Source: Achatina immaculata (Eukaryota > Mollusca > Gastropoda > Stylommatophora > Achatinidae). Taken from it: a stretch of DNA of 64,000 bases. Of the stretch, positions 23,611 through 34,900 are shown piece after piece (position 1 is the first letter of the stretch; each line of letters begins with the position of its first letter). The translations under genes and the position numbers were made by a program. The notes beneath the pieces were generated by a model, which had not been told where the DNA came from, did no database searches, and saw only the letters and a list, made by a program, of their open reading frames with translations. The stretch covers positions 47,314,017 through 47,378,016 of the forward strand of contig CM019696.1 of NCBI GenBank assembly GCA_009760885.1, read 5' to 3'.

Positions 23611-24585
23611 GCAGGGATCATTGTATTCTTCATGTGACAGTGGAAGCTTATGACAAGTGTTGAACCTGCTCCATTTCCCTCCGAGAATCTTGTTCTTGAA
23701 AACGTTAACGACGTGGGTTACACAAGACATCCTGCCTGCATTTCCAGGGCGATAGATGAGGAACATTTTGAATTGATGAAGGAAAAAAAAAACGCCTGTC
23801 CTAATGTTAGAAATGGTTTTCCATATATGGTCAAACGTTTTCTCTCTAACTTGTAACGCTTCCTGATGAAACTTAGGGGAAAGTGTGGCGTAGCTTCAGA
23901 AGTCCCATCACTGATAGGCCGTGGACGCCAGGAGAGCCCGCTGTTGCCAGTATATTAACAGGCCAGAATAACGAAGTTATGTCCCTTAGTATTTGGAACG
24001 ACAACAAATGCGTTTCATCTGTCTCATCCTTTTTCATTTTTTTTTTTATTGTTCTCTTCTCTTCCCTTTTCTCCCCTCTATTCTCCTTCGCCATATCTCC
24101 ACCATCTCCATCCATAAAACTTTGTCTTTGTCCTTTTTGAAGTGTCATGCGGTATGCTTGAAGTAACTAAGTTGTTTTATGTCCCAAGCTATGAGATATG
24201 TAAATCAGAACATACACCTCAAACACGACAGGGCAGTGAATCGTACACTGCCCTCAGGGCCTTGTTTCCCTCCGAGTCCTAGGTGTCAGTTTACCTCTTA
24301 GCCACGTCCCGGGTCACACTCGACTGGCGACAGCTTTATTGTAGCTGGTGTCTTCAGTCAACCGTCACATGGCCGTTGCGATCAGGTTCATCCCAAATTG
24401 TCGCGTAGGTAACTTGATAAGGTATCACACATCCTTTTGTGATCTGGCCCCAATTTGACCCTAGTCGCATTGTCTGGAATATTCTGTTTCACTTATTTTG
24501 TATGAATCACGAAGTATTTAACATTTTAGAGTAGCAAAGTGTCGGCTGTCTCTCTAAGATGATGCAGATTATGTCCAAGATGACA
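23611..24585. other. Non-genic stretch
   Basis: No supported gene; a T/C-rich patch near 24030-24090. Confidence 0.4.
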
Positions 24586-24587
24586 CG

Positions 24588-24789
24588 CAGTGGTTCCCAA
24601 CCTGTGTGCTCCACAGCGGACTATCAGATGGTCCTCTGGTGCGTTATCGATTTAGTGATATTGAGTGCCTTCTTTTGTGTAAAAACAGCTAAGCGTTTAT
24701 GACGTTACGATATTACGTATAAGATGGTGGTCCACAACTTGTGCTTAGTTGAGGAAAGCAGTCCCTAAAAAAAGGTTGAGAACCACTTT
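24588..24789. mobile_element. hAT-like MITE, copy 2
   Basis: About 200 bp with ends cagtggttcccaacctg and aaaggttgagaaccact, near-perfect inverted repeats typical of non-autonomous hAT elements. No coding capacity. Confidence 0.75.
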
Positions 24790-24929
24790 GTTGGGCGAAA
24801 CTGGAGACCGGGATTTGAAATTAAATCAAGAGTCGGTTATTTTATATGGGGTTTCTACACGTGAAGTCTATTATTATTCTGCTATATTTTGTATCGTAAA
24901 GTCGATTATTTTTCTGCTGTAGTAATATA

Positions 24930-26094
24930 TATACTCTCAGAATAATACTTGAAGAACATATTGAAAGGCAGAAACCATTAATACTGAACTTCATAGATTT
25001 TAAAAAGGCATTTGATAGCATACACAGAGATTCATTATGGAGAATTTTATGTTTATATGGAATACCATCTAAAATTGTCAACATCATTAAGGACTTATAC
25101 AATGGGTATGGTTGTGCAGTCAAGACAGAAGAAGGGATGAGTGAATGGTTCCAGATTGAAACAGGCGTGAAACAAGGATGTATACTGTCTCCTTTACTTT
25201 TTGGGATTACAATAGACTTCATAATGAAAAAATGCTGCACAGGTAACACAGGTATTGACTGGGTACATGGGACCCAACTAGAAGATCTTGATTTTGCTGA
25301 TGACATAACTCTTATCAGTAATAATGTGAATTCCATGCAAGAAAAAACAGATAGCCTGTCTTCACTGGCTAGCAAAATAGGACTTGAAATTAACAAGGAC
25401 AAAACAAAAATAATGAAAATTCCCATCAATCAAAATGGAAAAATACACATAGAAGGGACAGATATTGAAGAAGTCAATCAATTTGCATACCTTGGCAGCT
25501 ACATAGACCAGGATGGTGACACTAGAAAGGAAGTTAGGATCAGAATTGCAAAAGCAGCATCAGTCTTCAAGAATCTTGAGAACATATGGAATTCAAAAGT
25601 TATAAGCACAAAAACCAAGTTAAGACTATTCAATTCAAATGTAATATCCACCCTCATTTATGCATGCAAAAGCTGGAAAACAACTAAAGAAATAGAAAAG
25701 AAATTAGACTCTTTTGAAAACAAATACCTAAGGAAAATACTCGGCATGAAGTGGAATGAATTCAAGAACAATGCAGAGATAAGACAGATGACTGAACAAC
25801 AACCAGTCTCATGGGTGATCAGGAAAAGGAGATGGACATATGTTGGTCACTTGATGAGAAGAAATGATCAGAGAATCCCAAAACAAGCTATCAAGTGGAA
25901 CACAACAGGCCGAAGAAAAAGGGACAGACCACGTGAAACTCTGAAGAGGACATTATTAAGAGAGGCCAAGTTAACAGGCATAAAATCCTTTGATGAGGTT
26001 GAAAGACTCGCCGAAGACAGGAAAAATTGGCGAACTACTTTGCGAGCCCTATGTGACGTTTAACGGCACGGGAAGGATATAAGATAAGATATAT
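24930..26094 (+). mobile_element. LINE reverse transcriptase, 5'-truncated copy 1
   Basis: A largely intact 3' half of a non-LTR ORF2. Reading from about 24943: EHIERQKP, FIDFKKAFDSIHRDSLW (palm motif A region), then from 25137 a 308-codon frame with WFQIETGVKQGCILSPLLF (motif B), LEDLDFADDITLIS (catalytic FADD box), GLEINKDKTKIM, FAYLGSYIDQDGD, KYLRKILGMKWNEF, YVGHLMRRNDQ and a basic GRRKRDRPRETLKRTLLREA end. It terminates ...ALCDV then TAA at 26063, followed by a gggaaggatataagataag-type tail. The endonuclease domain is absent through 5' truncation, so this copy is not autonomous. It is the best-preserved member; relatives are at 26146-28308 and 48268-48547. Confidence 0.92.
25137..26063 (+). 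pseudogene. LINE ORF2 C-terminal coding remnant
   Basis: Open for 308 codons with the FADD active-site box intact, but without the upstream RT fingers and endonuclease domains; read as a truncated retrotransposon relic rather than a host gene. Confidence 0.88.
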
Positions 26095-26133
26095 AAGAAT
26101 ATATGGTATCGTGAAGTCGATTATTATTCTGCT

Positions 26134-28320
26134 ACAGTAATATATAGACTTCATAATGAAAAAATACTGCACATACAGGTATTGATTGGGTACAAGGGAC
26201 CCAACTAGAAGATCTTGATTTTGCTGATGACATAACTCTTAATCAGTAACAATGTGAATTCCATGCAAGAAAAAAAAGATATCCTGTCTTCACTGGGTGT
26301 CTAAATAGGACTTAAAATTAACAAGGACAAAACAAAAATAATGAAACTTCCCATTAATAAAAATGAAAAATACACGTAGAATGGACAGCTGTTGAAGAAC
26401 TCAATCAATGTGCACAACTTGGCATAGACCAGGATTGTGACACCAGCAAGGAAGTTAAAATTGCAAAAGCAGCATCGATGTTCAAGAATCTTGCGAACAT
26501 ATGGCATTCAAAAGTTATAAGCACAAAAATCAAGTCAAGACTATTCAATTCAAATGTAATATCAACCTTCATTTATGCATGCGAAAGCTGGAAAACAACT
26601 AAAGAAATATACAATAAATTAGACGCTTTTGAAAACAAATGACTAAGGAAAAAAATCGGCATCAAGTGGAACTTCTTCTTCGCTCGCTTCTACTACTAAG
26701 ACCGCCTTGTGATCCTACTGAATTTACGCCTGTGGTCCTCGATAGTCCCATGGTTCCCCCGATAGGACCACACGAGATCTACAAGAGGTTAAGAGTATCG
26801 CAGGGCTTGAGCCTGTATTCTTGGTGGGTCTCAGAAGCGGGATTGCGTGACACCGTGGTTTTCGTTGCACCAGTTTAGTCTAGAGTTGGACTTTCTCACC
26901 GGAAAACCTCGACGTGTTTTGAGATACCCGTGTATCGCCGCTGGGTGAAAGGTGTTGCCTAACCAGTCCAGCGTTGGACTTTCTCACCAGAAAACCTCAG
27001 CGTGATTAGGATACGCATACATCCCCGCTGGGTGAGAGATGGTTGCATATCTAGACTGCCCTAGTCCAGTGTCTCCGACTTCAGCATTTTGTGGTCGTGG
27101 CCGCTACCCTTCCTAGTTGTGACCAGGATGGAGCTTTTGTCCAGGAGGATGAATCCTCGTCACTAATAAGTTTCACCCCTGGGTTCAGCTGGTTTAGGCG
27201 TATTATCCCAGTATGGGCGTGTTTAGGACGTGACCGACCTCTAGAGCGGAGGTATCGTGACAGGAGTAGTCATCAAGTTTCACCCCTGATTTAAGTCGGT
27301 TTAGGCATTTTTCACCAGTATGGGTATTTCGGACGTGGCCGGCCTCTAGAGCAGAGGTGCGTGGTATGAGTAGCTCTCGCCGCGATACTACTGGACATAG
27401 AGATTAAGCTTCACTTTATCCTTTCCATCACCTTTTCACATCGGCGCCACACAGCAAGCCTAATTGCTTTTCCGCATTTTCTTCCTTGGCCGAGAGGAGT
27501 TTCACTCCACGCGCTGCATCCGAGGAATCTTACCAGCAGTGGTTCAAGCATTTCGCCCGATATGAGTGCACTTAGGACGTGGCCGACCTCCAGACGAGAG
27601 GTGCCATGATTTGACTACTGTTTACTTAGCTTAGTCCTTTCTTTCACCTTTCCACAGTGGTGCCGCGCGGCAACCCCATTCGCACCTTTCTTCACTGGCC
27701 GGGAGGAGCCCCACTCCAAGCACGGCAGCTGAAGAATCTCGCCAGCAGCAGTAGATGAGCTATCAAACATGACTCTCATCTACCCGAAGCGTCTGGTTTT
27801 CAGGCGCCAGATATTCGCCTTTGCCCCATCTCCTGTAAGTTTAAACAGTTCTGCTACGAGAAGGCCAGGAGCTGGACTTGACTGTCAGAGGCTATTTGAG
27901 ACGCACGCCATTGTAATGGAGAGCGTATCCTCCATTCCACCTCCGGCAATAACGTTCCTTAGAGCCATTAAGTGGAACGAATTCAAGAACAGTGCTGAGA
28001 TAAGACAGATGAGCAAACAACAACCAATCTCATAGGTGATCAGGAAAAGGAGATGGGCATATGTTAGGCATGTGATGAGAACAAACGATCAGAGAATCCG
28101 AAAACAAGCTATCAAGTGGAAAACAACAGGCCGAAGAAAAAGAGGCAGACCACGGGAAACTCTAAAGAGGACATTGTTAAGAGAGGCCAAATTAATAGGC
28201 ATAAAATCCCTTGATGCGGATGAAAAACTCGCCGAAAATAGGAACAATTGGCGAACTACCTTCCGAGCCCTATCTGACGTTTACCGGCACGGGAAGGATA
28301 TAAGAATAACAGTAATATAT
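26134..28320 (+). mobile_element. LINE copy 2, 5'-truncated, interrupted by family D retroposon
   Basis: Flanked by 12-bp direct repeats acagtaatatat (26134-26145 and 28309-28320). The left part (26146-26672) corresponds to copy 1 from the gacttcataatgaaaaaat position onward and has several frameshifts. The element then breaks at aagtggaac, resumes at 27970 with aagtggaacgaattcaag and runs to gggaaggatataagaat. The coding remnant after the break reads KRRWAYVRHVMRTNDQRI and GRRKRGRPRETLKRTLLREA with an in-frame stop before it. Confidence 0.88.
26664..27978 (-). mobile_element. (GAA)n-tailed retroposon family D, copy C (longest)
   Basis: Body 26673-27969 (1297 bp), inserted in reverse orientation into LINE copy 2 with a 9-bp duplication aagtggaac (26664-26672, 27970-27978). 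Read on the minus strand it starts aatggctctaaggaacg, has two copies of a ~250-bp module (cggccag.gaagaaa blocks), three cctct-gctct-agagg hairpin modules, two 89-bp units and the shared terminal domain ending gcgagcgaagaagaa. No conserved long reading frame. It is the best template for the family; whether its 5' end is complete is unknown. Confidence 0.88.
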
Positions 28321-28479
28321 GGTATCCGTTATTTTGTGCAGAGAGAAAGTGGAATTAGTTTTTTTGCTTAATTAATTGAGTCAGAGAGGTAAAGGAGGGC
28401 TCGTTTATCTTGAATGCGGTCAGGATCTTGGTGTCTGTATGCGGCAGAGTAAAATTAAAAGTATCCCAGTCATCAAGAC

Positions 28480-28640
28480 ACATACCAGATAAGTTAGTGC
28501 CAATATTATCCCTGACCTGTTGGCACACTAGAGGGTGATGTGGTCAGCTTTACACCGGGCCGTCACCCTGCCTTCTAGAGGAGCCTTCTACCCACTTCTA
28601 CGGCTGGGTGACTTTGGGGATTGGGTGGGGGGAGGCATGA
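28480..28640 (-). mobile_element. tRNA-derived SINE, family A, body fragment
   Basis: The reverse complement has agtcacccagccgtagaagt, ctgaccacatcaccctctag and tgtgccaacaggtcagg in the order of the complete copy at 37242-37505. Confidence 0.75.
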
Positions 28641-29197
28641 CCTTAATAGTGAAAAAGAACAGCATGTATAGATTAGCAAGAGAAGACGCATTGTGGTAAT
28701 GGTGATATATTCAGAGAACAACGCCTGAAAATGGCGAAGATATATTGTAGTATATATCACTTTCTCAGAGAACTTGTTTAACTAACGGAAGTCATGTTTA
28801 TTTTCAGTTTTCTTTAGGTATTCCACCTTCCTGCGGCTACATCTTGTTCTAGCGCGCTGACGGGGTTCCCATGACATTTTTGTCATTTCCTGCGCTGCGC
28901 ATATAGCGACCATATTCAAATACTGGTGGACACAGTGAGGATACTCTTTGAATGTCGCGGGTATAATTACTTCCACCCCAGCTCCCCGGCCACCGTCACG
29001 CATACGAATCACGAACAAAGGATGTGGCCCATCTCTCATGTGTGACCGACAGCGGCTGTCTTCTTGCGCATCCGTCTCCACGTTTTGTGTTTCAAGAAGA
29101 AAGGTGGGGGTGGGAGTGAAATGCGTTTCCTTGTCTCCCAGGTTGACGTGCTTTCTAAACACATGTGTACTCTCAGTACGGGCTGTTGTTGTTGTTG

Positions 29198-29231
<34 letters not shown>

Positions 29232-29370
29232 GGTTGTGCCTTTTCTTCTGTAGCAGATAAACGAAGAAAATAACAAATCTTGGATTAGCCTCATAAACGA
29301 AACAAGATGGCCAAACCCTACCAGGAAGTGTGTTTGCTGTCTCTCTTTCTCGACACAGCAAAGTTACCTA
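28641..29370. other. Non-genic stretch with (GTT)n microsatellite
   Basis: A (GTT)n tract at 29182-29232 makes long poly-Asn/Gln/Thr or poly-Val/Leu frames that I do not accept as genes. Confidence 0.6.
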
Positions 29371-29813
29371 GGGAAGGACGAGAGATCAGGCCAACTTGTA
29401 GCTACGGAAGGACGAGAGATCAGGCCAACTTGTAACTACGGAAGGATGAGAGGACAGGCCAACTTGTAGCTACGGAAGGATGAGAGGACAGGCCAACTTG
29501 TAGCTACGGAAGGACGAGAGATCAGGCCAACTTGTAGCTACGGAAGGATGAGAGGACAGGCCAACTTGTAGCTACGGAAGGATGAGAGGACAGGCCAACT
29601 TGTAGCTACGGAAGGATGAGAGGACAGGCCAACTTGTAGCTACGGAAGGATGAGAGGACAGGCCAACTTGTAGCTACGGAAGGATGAGAGGACAGGCCAA
29701 CTTGTAGCTACGGAAGGATGAGAGGACAGGCCAACTTGTAGCTACGGAAGGATGAGAGGACAGGCCAACTTGTAGCTACGGAAGGATGAGAGGACAGGCC
29801 AACTTGTAGCTGC
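29371..29813 (+). repeat. 34-bp minisatellite, 13 copies
   Basis: Unit ggaaggatgagaggacaggc followed by caacttgtagctac; the first copies carry gacgagagatc instead of gatgagaggac. Confidence 0.93.
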
Positions 29814-30158
29814 TTATGTGTTTCCTTAAATGTGAAGACACTACCCTTGATCCATTAATCACGTCTGGTACCCTGTGTCCAGTATATGCAGATATATTCC
29901 CATCATAATCGGCGTCATCAATCCTCATTACCCCAATAAAGAGCCATAGTAACGCATAACGTGTCTTAAAACTTTTTTTTGGGGGGGGGGTGTTCATATC
30001 TGTGGGTTTTTTAAAAAATCACCATGCTTCTGCATCTTGTCTTCACTACCCCCTCTAACCAAATCGTAGATATCAGTCTTTCGTATATATCAGTGTTAAG
30101 TTAGGCTTCACCACATTGGTGTGTTCACGTTCTAGAAGGTGTTAGTGGTTTGGTTCCT

Positions 30159-31333
30159 AGAATGTGACAGACAGCTTTCAACAAGTCTCTCTAACTTTGC
30201 TAGGTGTGATAGTAATAATGTTAATGTGACAGGCAGCTTTCAGCAAGTCTCTCTAACTTTGCTAGGTGTGATAGTAATAATGTTAATGTGACAGACAGCT
30301 TTCAGCAAGTCTCTCTAACTTTGCTAGGTGTGATAGTAATAATGTTAATGTGACAGACAGCTTTCAACAAGTCTCTCTAACGTTGCTAGGTGTGATAGTA
30401 ATAATGTTAATGTGACAGGCAGCTTTCAACAAGTCTCTCTAACTTTGCTAGGTGTGATAGTAATAATGTTAATGTGACAGGCAGCTTTCAGCAAGTCTCT
30501 CTAACTTTGCTAGGTGTGATAGTAATAATGTTAATGTGACAGGCAGCTTTCAACAAGTCTCTAACTTTGCCATCTGTGATAGTAATAATGTTAATGTGAC
30601 AGACAGCTTTCAACAAGTCTCTCTAACTTTGCTAGGTGTGATAGTAATAATGTTAATGTGACAAGCAGCTTTCAGCAAGTCTCTCTAACTTTGCTAGGTG
30701 TGATAGTAATAATGTTAATGTGACAGGCAGCTTTCAGCAAGTCTCTCTAACTTTGCTAGGTGTGATAGTAATAATGTTAATGTGACAGACAGCTTTCAAC
30801 AAGTCTCTCTAACTTTGCTAGGTGTGATAGTAATAATGTTAATGTGACAGACAGCTTTCAGCAAGTCTCTCTAACTTTGCTAGGTGTGATAGTAATAATG
30901 TTAATGTGACAGGCAGCTTTCAACAAGTCTCTAACTTTGCCATCTGTGATAGTAATAATGTTAATGTGACAGACAGCTTTCAACAAGTCTCTAACTTTGC
31001 TAGGTGTGATAGTAATAATGTTAATGTGACAGACAGCTTTCAACAAGTCTCTAACTTTGCTAGGTGTGATAGTAATAATGTTAATGTGACAGACAGCTTT
31101 CAACAAGTCTCTAACTTTGCTAGGTGTGATAGTAATAATGTTAATGTGACAGACAGCTTTCAACAAGTCTCTAACTTTGCTAGGTGTGATAGTAATAATG
31201 TTAATGTGAGAGACAGCTTTCAACAAGTCTCTAACTTTGCTAGGTGTGATAGTAATAATGTTAATGTGACAGACAGCTTTCAACAAGTCTCTAACTTTGC
31301 CATCTGTGATAGTAATAATGTTAATGTGACAGT
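30159..31333 (+). repeat. 60/62-bp minisatellite, 19 units, with 6-unit higher-order pattern
   Basis: Unit contains ttaatgtgacagacagcttt and ctaactttgctaggtgtg. Units 30221-30530 and 30591-30900 are 62 bp; units from 30901 on are 60 bp through loss of one CT. Three units (30531, 30901, 31261) have gccatctgtg instead of gctaggtgtg, each six units apart. Because 60 is a multiple of 3, the last part is open on both strands. Confidence 0.93.
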
Positions 31334-31334
31334 G

Positions 31335-31860
31335 TTCGCTGTTCTCCCAGCTGTTCTTGTATGGCTGTAGAGTCATGTACAAAACTGTAGCAGAGCTGCC
31401 TAAAGGACCGTGGAGCACGCATGTAGATAGCAAAGAAAGGCTCATTAGTGATTAACTGGGCTTTTCACAGGAAAATGAGCTGAAGAAAAAAACATATTAT
31501 GATACCATATGTACTACCACCACCTGGTCTAAGAGTGAAGGGAAAAGAAAATGTGATGTTATTTTTTTTTTCCTCACTGCAGTTGATACTTCTCAGCAGT
31601 GGTTATCCATGAGATGAGCAGGATTGGATACATAGAAGAGGACTGAAGGAGAAGATAATGCCCTATATTAACTCTTTTAAATAGCACGAAGATGAAATCT
31701 ATAGTAGTTGTAAAGTATTTAATTAGCCATGGCATAATTTATACCATCATCTGCACTGACTGAAGAATATGGGTGCTGGAATTTCTGATTTGTTTTTTTT
31801 AAGTGAAGTTTTAATGCAGGTGTTATGTTATAATTTTTAAATTTTTTTGTTTGTTAACAG
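31335..31860. other. Sequence immediately upstream of the first recognised receptor exon
   Basis: No signal-peptide exon with a good donor was found; the T-rich tract before 31861 is the splice acceptor. Confidence 0.4.
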
Positions 31861-31978
31861 CATCATTGCATGGAGGTGTCAGGATCTGGTCATGCCTGCC
31901 CTCAAGGTCAGCTTATGCATTGGCACAGAGGTTACCCTCAGTATGTCACATGTTGCTTCCCCACACGATGTGAAGTTG
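31861..31978 (+). CDS. TNFR gene exon A: cysteine-rich domain 1, first part
   Basis: The acceptor is a T-rich tract ending ttgttaacag; the donor is gtaagg. The exon enters in phase 0 and leaves in phase 1, giving 39 codons. It encodes ACPQGQLMHWHRG and then YVTCCFPTRCEVG, the CPxG...CC...C start of a TNFR domain 1, with a CCx4C rather than the usual CCx2C spacing. An internal ATG is present, but no signal peptide follows it, so the true start is in an upstream exon. Confidence 0.8.
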
Positions 31979-34900
31979 GTAAGGAGCTCTTTTCATGAAC
32001 CAGATGAGCAAACACAACACATAGAGCTGTCTCCCTTTCTGTCATGTATGTGTTGGAGTCTCCCTTTCTGTCTTTTGTGTGTTGGAGTCTCCTGTTTTGT
32101 GTATGTTGACATCTCCCTTTCTGTCGTGTGTGTTGAAGTCTCCTTTTCTGTTATGTCTGTGTGTTGGATTCTCCTTTTCTGTCTTGTGTGTGTTTGAGTC
32201 TCTCTTTCTGTCTTGTGTGTGTTGAAGTCTCCCTTTGTGTTATGTGTGTGTGTGTGTTGGATTCTTCATTTCTGTCTTGTGTGTGTTGGAGTCTCCCTTT
32301 CTGTTATGTGTGTGTGTTGGATTCTTCCTTTCTGTGTTGTGTGTGTGTTGAAGTCTCCCTTTCTGTTATGTGTATGTGTTGGATTTTTCCTTTCTGTCTT
32401 GTGTGTGTTGAAGTCTCCCTTTCTGTTATGTGTATGTGTTGGATTTTTCCTTTCTGTCTTGTGTGTGTTGAAGTCTCCCTTTCTGTTATGTGTATGTGTT
32501 GGATTTTTCCTTTCTGTCTTGTGTGTGTTGGAGTCTCCTTTTCTGTCATGTGTGTGTTGGAGTCTCCCTTTCTGTTATGTGTGTGTTGAAGTCTCCCTTT
32601 CTTTCACACATGGATTGGAATCTCCCTTTTTGTTTGTTGGAGCCCTCTTTTCTGCCATATGTATATTTTGGGGCACAGTTTTTTAATATGTGTTGTTATC
32701 TTTTGTTTGTCTTACAGAATTCTTTCCTGAATGTGTAGGTGTATTAATGTTGTTGTGCTTATGTGTGTATGTACTGTTGTTGTTGTTGTTATATTGTTAT
32801 TATCTGTGGCTTTTGAGTTAGTTGCCTTTTTACATCCTGTGCCAGGCTGAGTTTTTTTCTTCTTCCTGAATGTGTGTGTGTGCATAGGTGCGTGTGTGAG
32901 TGAGCGAGCTGCCATCATTGTTGTTATTGTTAACTAGAGCTACTAGGTAAATTATTTTGTTGCAATTACCAACAAGATTTTCAGCATACTGACTTTTTGG
33001 AGACCATTTAATGTGATAATCACATTTTCCTTGTAAAAACAAATATTTGCCCAGGGTAAGTGCTCAAGAAACTGCTCAAGTTATTTATCTTATTTTGTAC
33101 ATTTTTGTTTTCATCTGGAAACTAACATGTTTAAGTACTAAATGAATGTCTTTGAAAGGAAACAGCTATAAATTGCTTGAATCACATGGTTTCATTGAGT
33201 GAATTCATTTTTAGATGCAAGCATGCATCCAGTCATTTTTTTTTTTTTCTGTGACCACCAAGAGGTGAAAGAGCACAGAAGTAGCAGAGCAGTTACATTG
33301 TTTTATGTGGATGGATTAAACATTTTGACCCCCTTTTGGCATGCTTCAGCCAATCTGGCAGAAAGAAATAGGGGCATGACACTTATGTTAAGGAACAAAT
33401 GCTGAGAGTGGGTTGATGTTTCCAAAAGTGAAGGATATTTTCCCCAAAATAGGCAGTGAGAAGATGCAAAGGGCTGTGATATTAAAGACAACAAAAAGGG
33501 GGGGGGCATCAGAATCTAGTGAGGTAGAAGAGGAGGAGGGAGGGTGTGTGGTCATTTCTAGGGATTTGGCTTAGGAGACAAGATGGTAGCAGTCTGAAAA
33601 ATTCTGGGAAGCACTTCTCGAGACACTGAACCCTAGAAAAACTTAAAGCACTAACAGTGTTGGTCTATGAGTTATTGTGTGCCATAGGATTGTTGTATAG
33701 AAGCTGTGACTTTTTTTTTTCCTTTCAGTTGAATTATGTTAGTTAAATATAATACTTCAGAACAAATATTTTCTGACAGTTGCCCTTTTTTTTTTTTTTG
33801 TCTTCCAGGACAAGAAGTGAAGCCATGTTCTGTGAATTCAACACATGACACTTGCCAGATATGTGGTTCATATCGGAACCAGTCCTTGCGGACATCATCT
33901 TTCACAATGGATCCTTGCACTGATTGGCCTCTTGATAAAGAATGCAAAAATGGTATGTCTTTGGAGCAGTTATCAGCATTCTCAGAGACGGAGGCGCTTC
34001 ATCTGAGCTGCTCTTGCTTCACTTTACCATCTAACCTTTCCTGTACTTTGCCGTCTTCTGTGAAAGCTTTGCCTTCATTTTCGTCCTTATCTTTACTGTC
34101 TTTTTTCTTGTGCAACAAATAGATATTTGTTCAGTGTTCAGCAGGTGTACTTCATGTGCATATCAGGGTTTTTTTTTTTAGTGTTTTCCCATTCTGTATT
34201 AATAATTGTGGACTTCTTCATTTTAAAATTAGCCAGACAGTTATGTTGCAGAGGCCAGCAGTAGGATCGACTTGCAAATTTGGAATGTGCAGATAGAGTG
34301 TGTGCACTCTTTCAAAACAGAGAGCAGTATCGTGCAAGATAAAACTAGCAGAATTGAGCACCTGGCATGCCAAAGATGGAGTATGTTGGCTGCGGCGCAG
34401 TTCCCGGGTAAAACGGGACATATCTACAAGTTTAAGAATGGTCATGATATAGTTCGATCTTGCACCATGGCTTCATTCCAGCCCTTCTCCAGCAGAAAGG
34501 AAAAGGGATGAATCCCATGCCTCTAAACAACCAGTCAAGAGATCAGGATCTGGAGAGGACCATGAGCTTTTCCCCACTGACAGCGATCAGGATCTGGAGA
34601 GGACTGGGGTTTTCCCTGTTGACAGGGATCAGGATCTGGAGAGGACTGTGAGCTTTTCCCTGTTGAAAGGGATCAGGATCTGGAGAGGACTGTGAGCTTT
34701 ACCCTGTTGACAGGGATCATGATCTGGAGAGGACTGGGGTTTTCCCTGTTGACAGGGGTCAGGATCTGGAGAGGACTGTGAGCTTTACCCTGTTGACAGG
34801 GATCATGATCTGGAGAGGACTGTGAGCTTTACCCTGTTGACAGGGATCATGATCTGGAGAGGACTGTGAGCTTTACCCTGTTGACAGGGATCATGATCTG

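Noticed and set aside
28782..29294. Poly-Asn/Gln/Thr protein on the minus strand
   Set aside because: Driven by the (GTT)n microsatellite; no splice or homology support.
29371..29813. Regular direct repeats resembling a CRISPR array
   Set aside because: No unique spacers between repeats; eukaryotic minisatellite.
30025..30106. MLLHLVFTTPSN frame as candidate signal exon
   Set aside because: Hydrophobic stretch too short and only a poor donor (gtagat).
30858..31445. Open frames on both strands with 20-residue repeats
   Set aside because: Direct result of the 60-bp unit being a multiple of three; disappears in the adjoining 62-bp units.
32161..32686. Cys/Val/Phe-rich frames of 140-157 codons
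   Set aside because: TG-rich minisatellite inside an intron.
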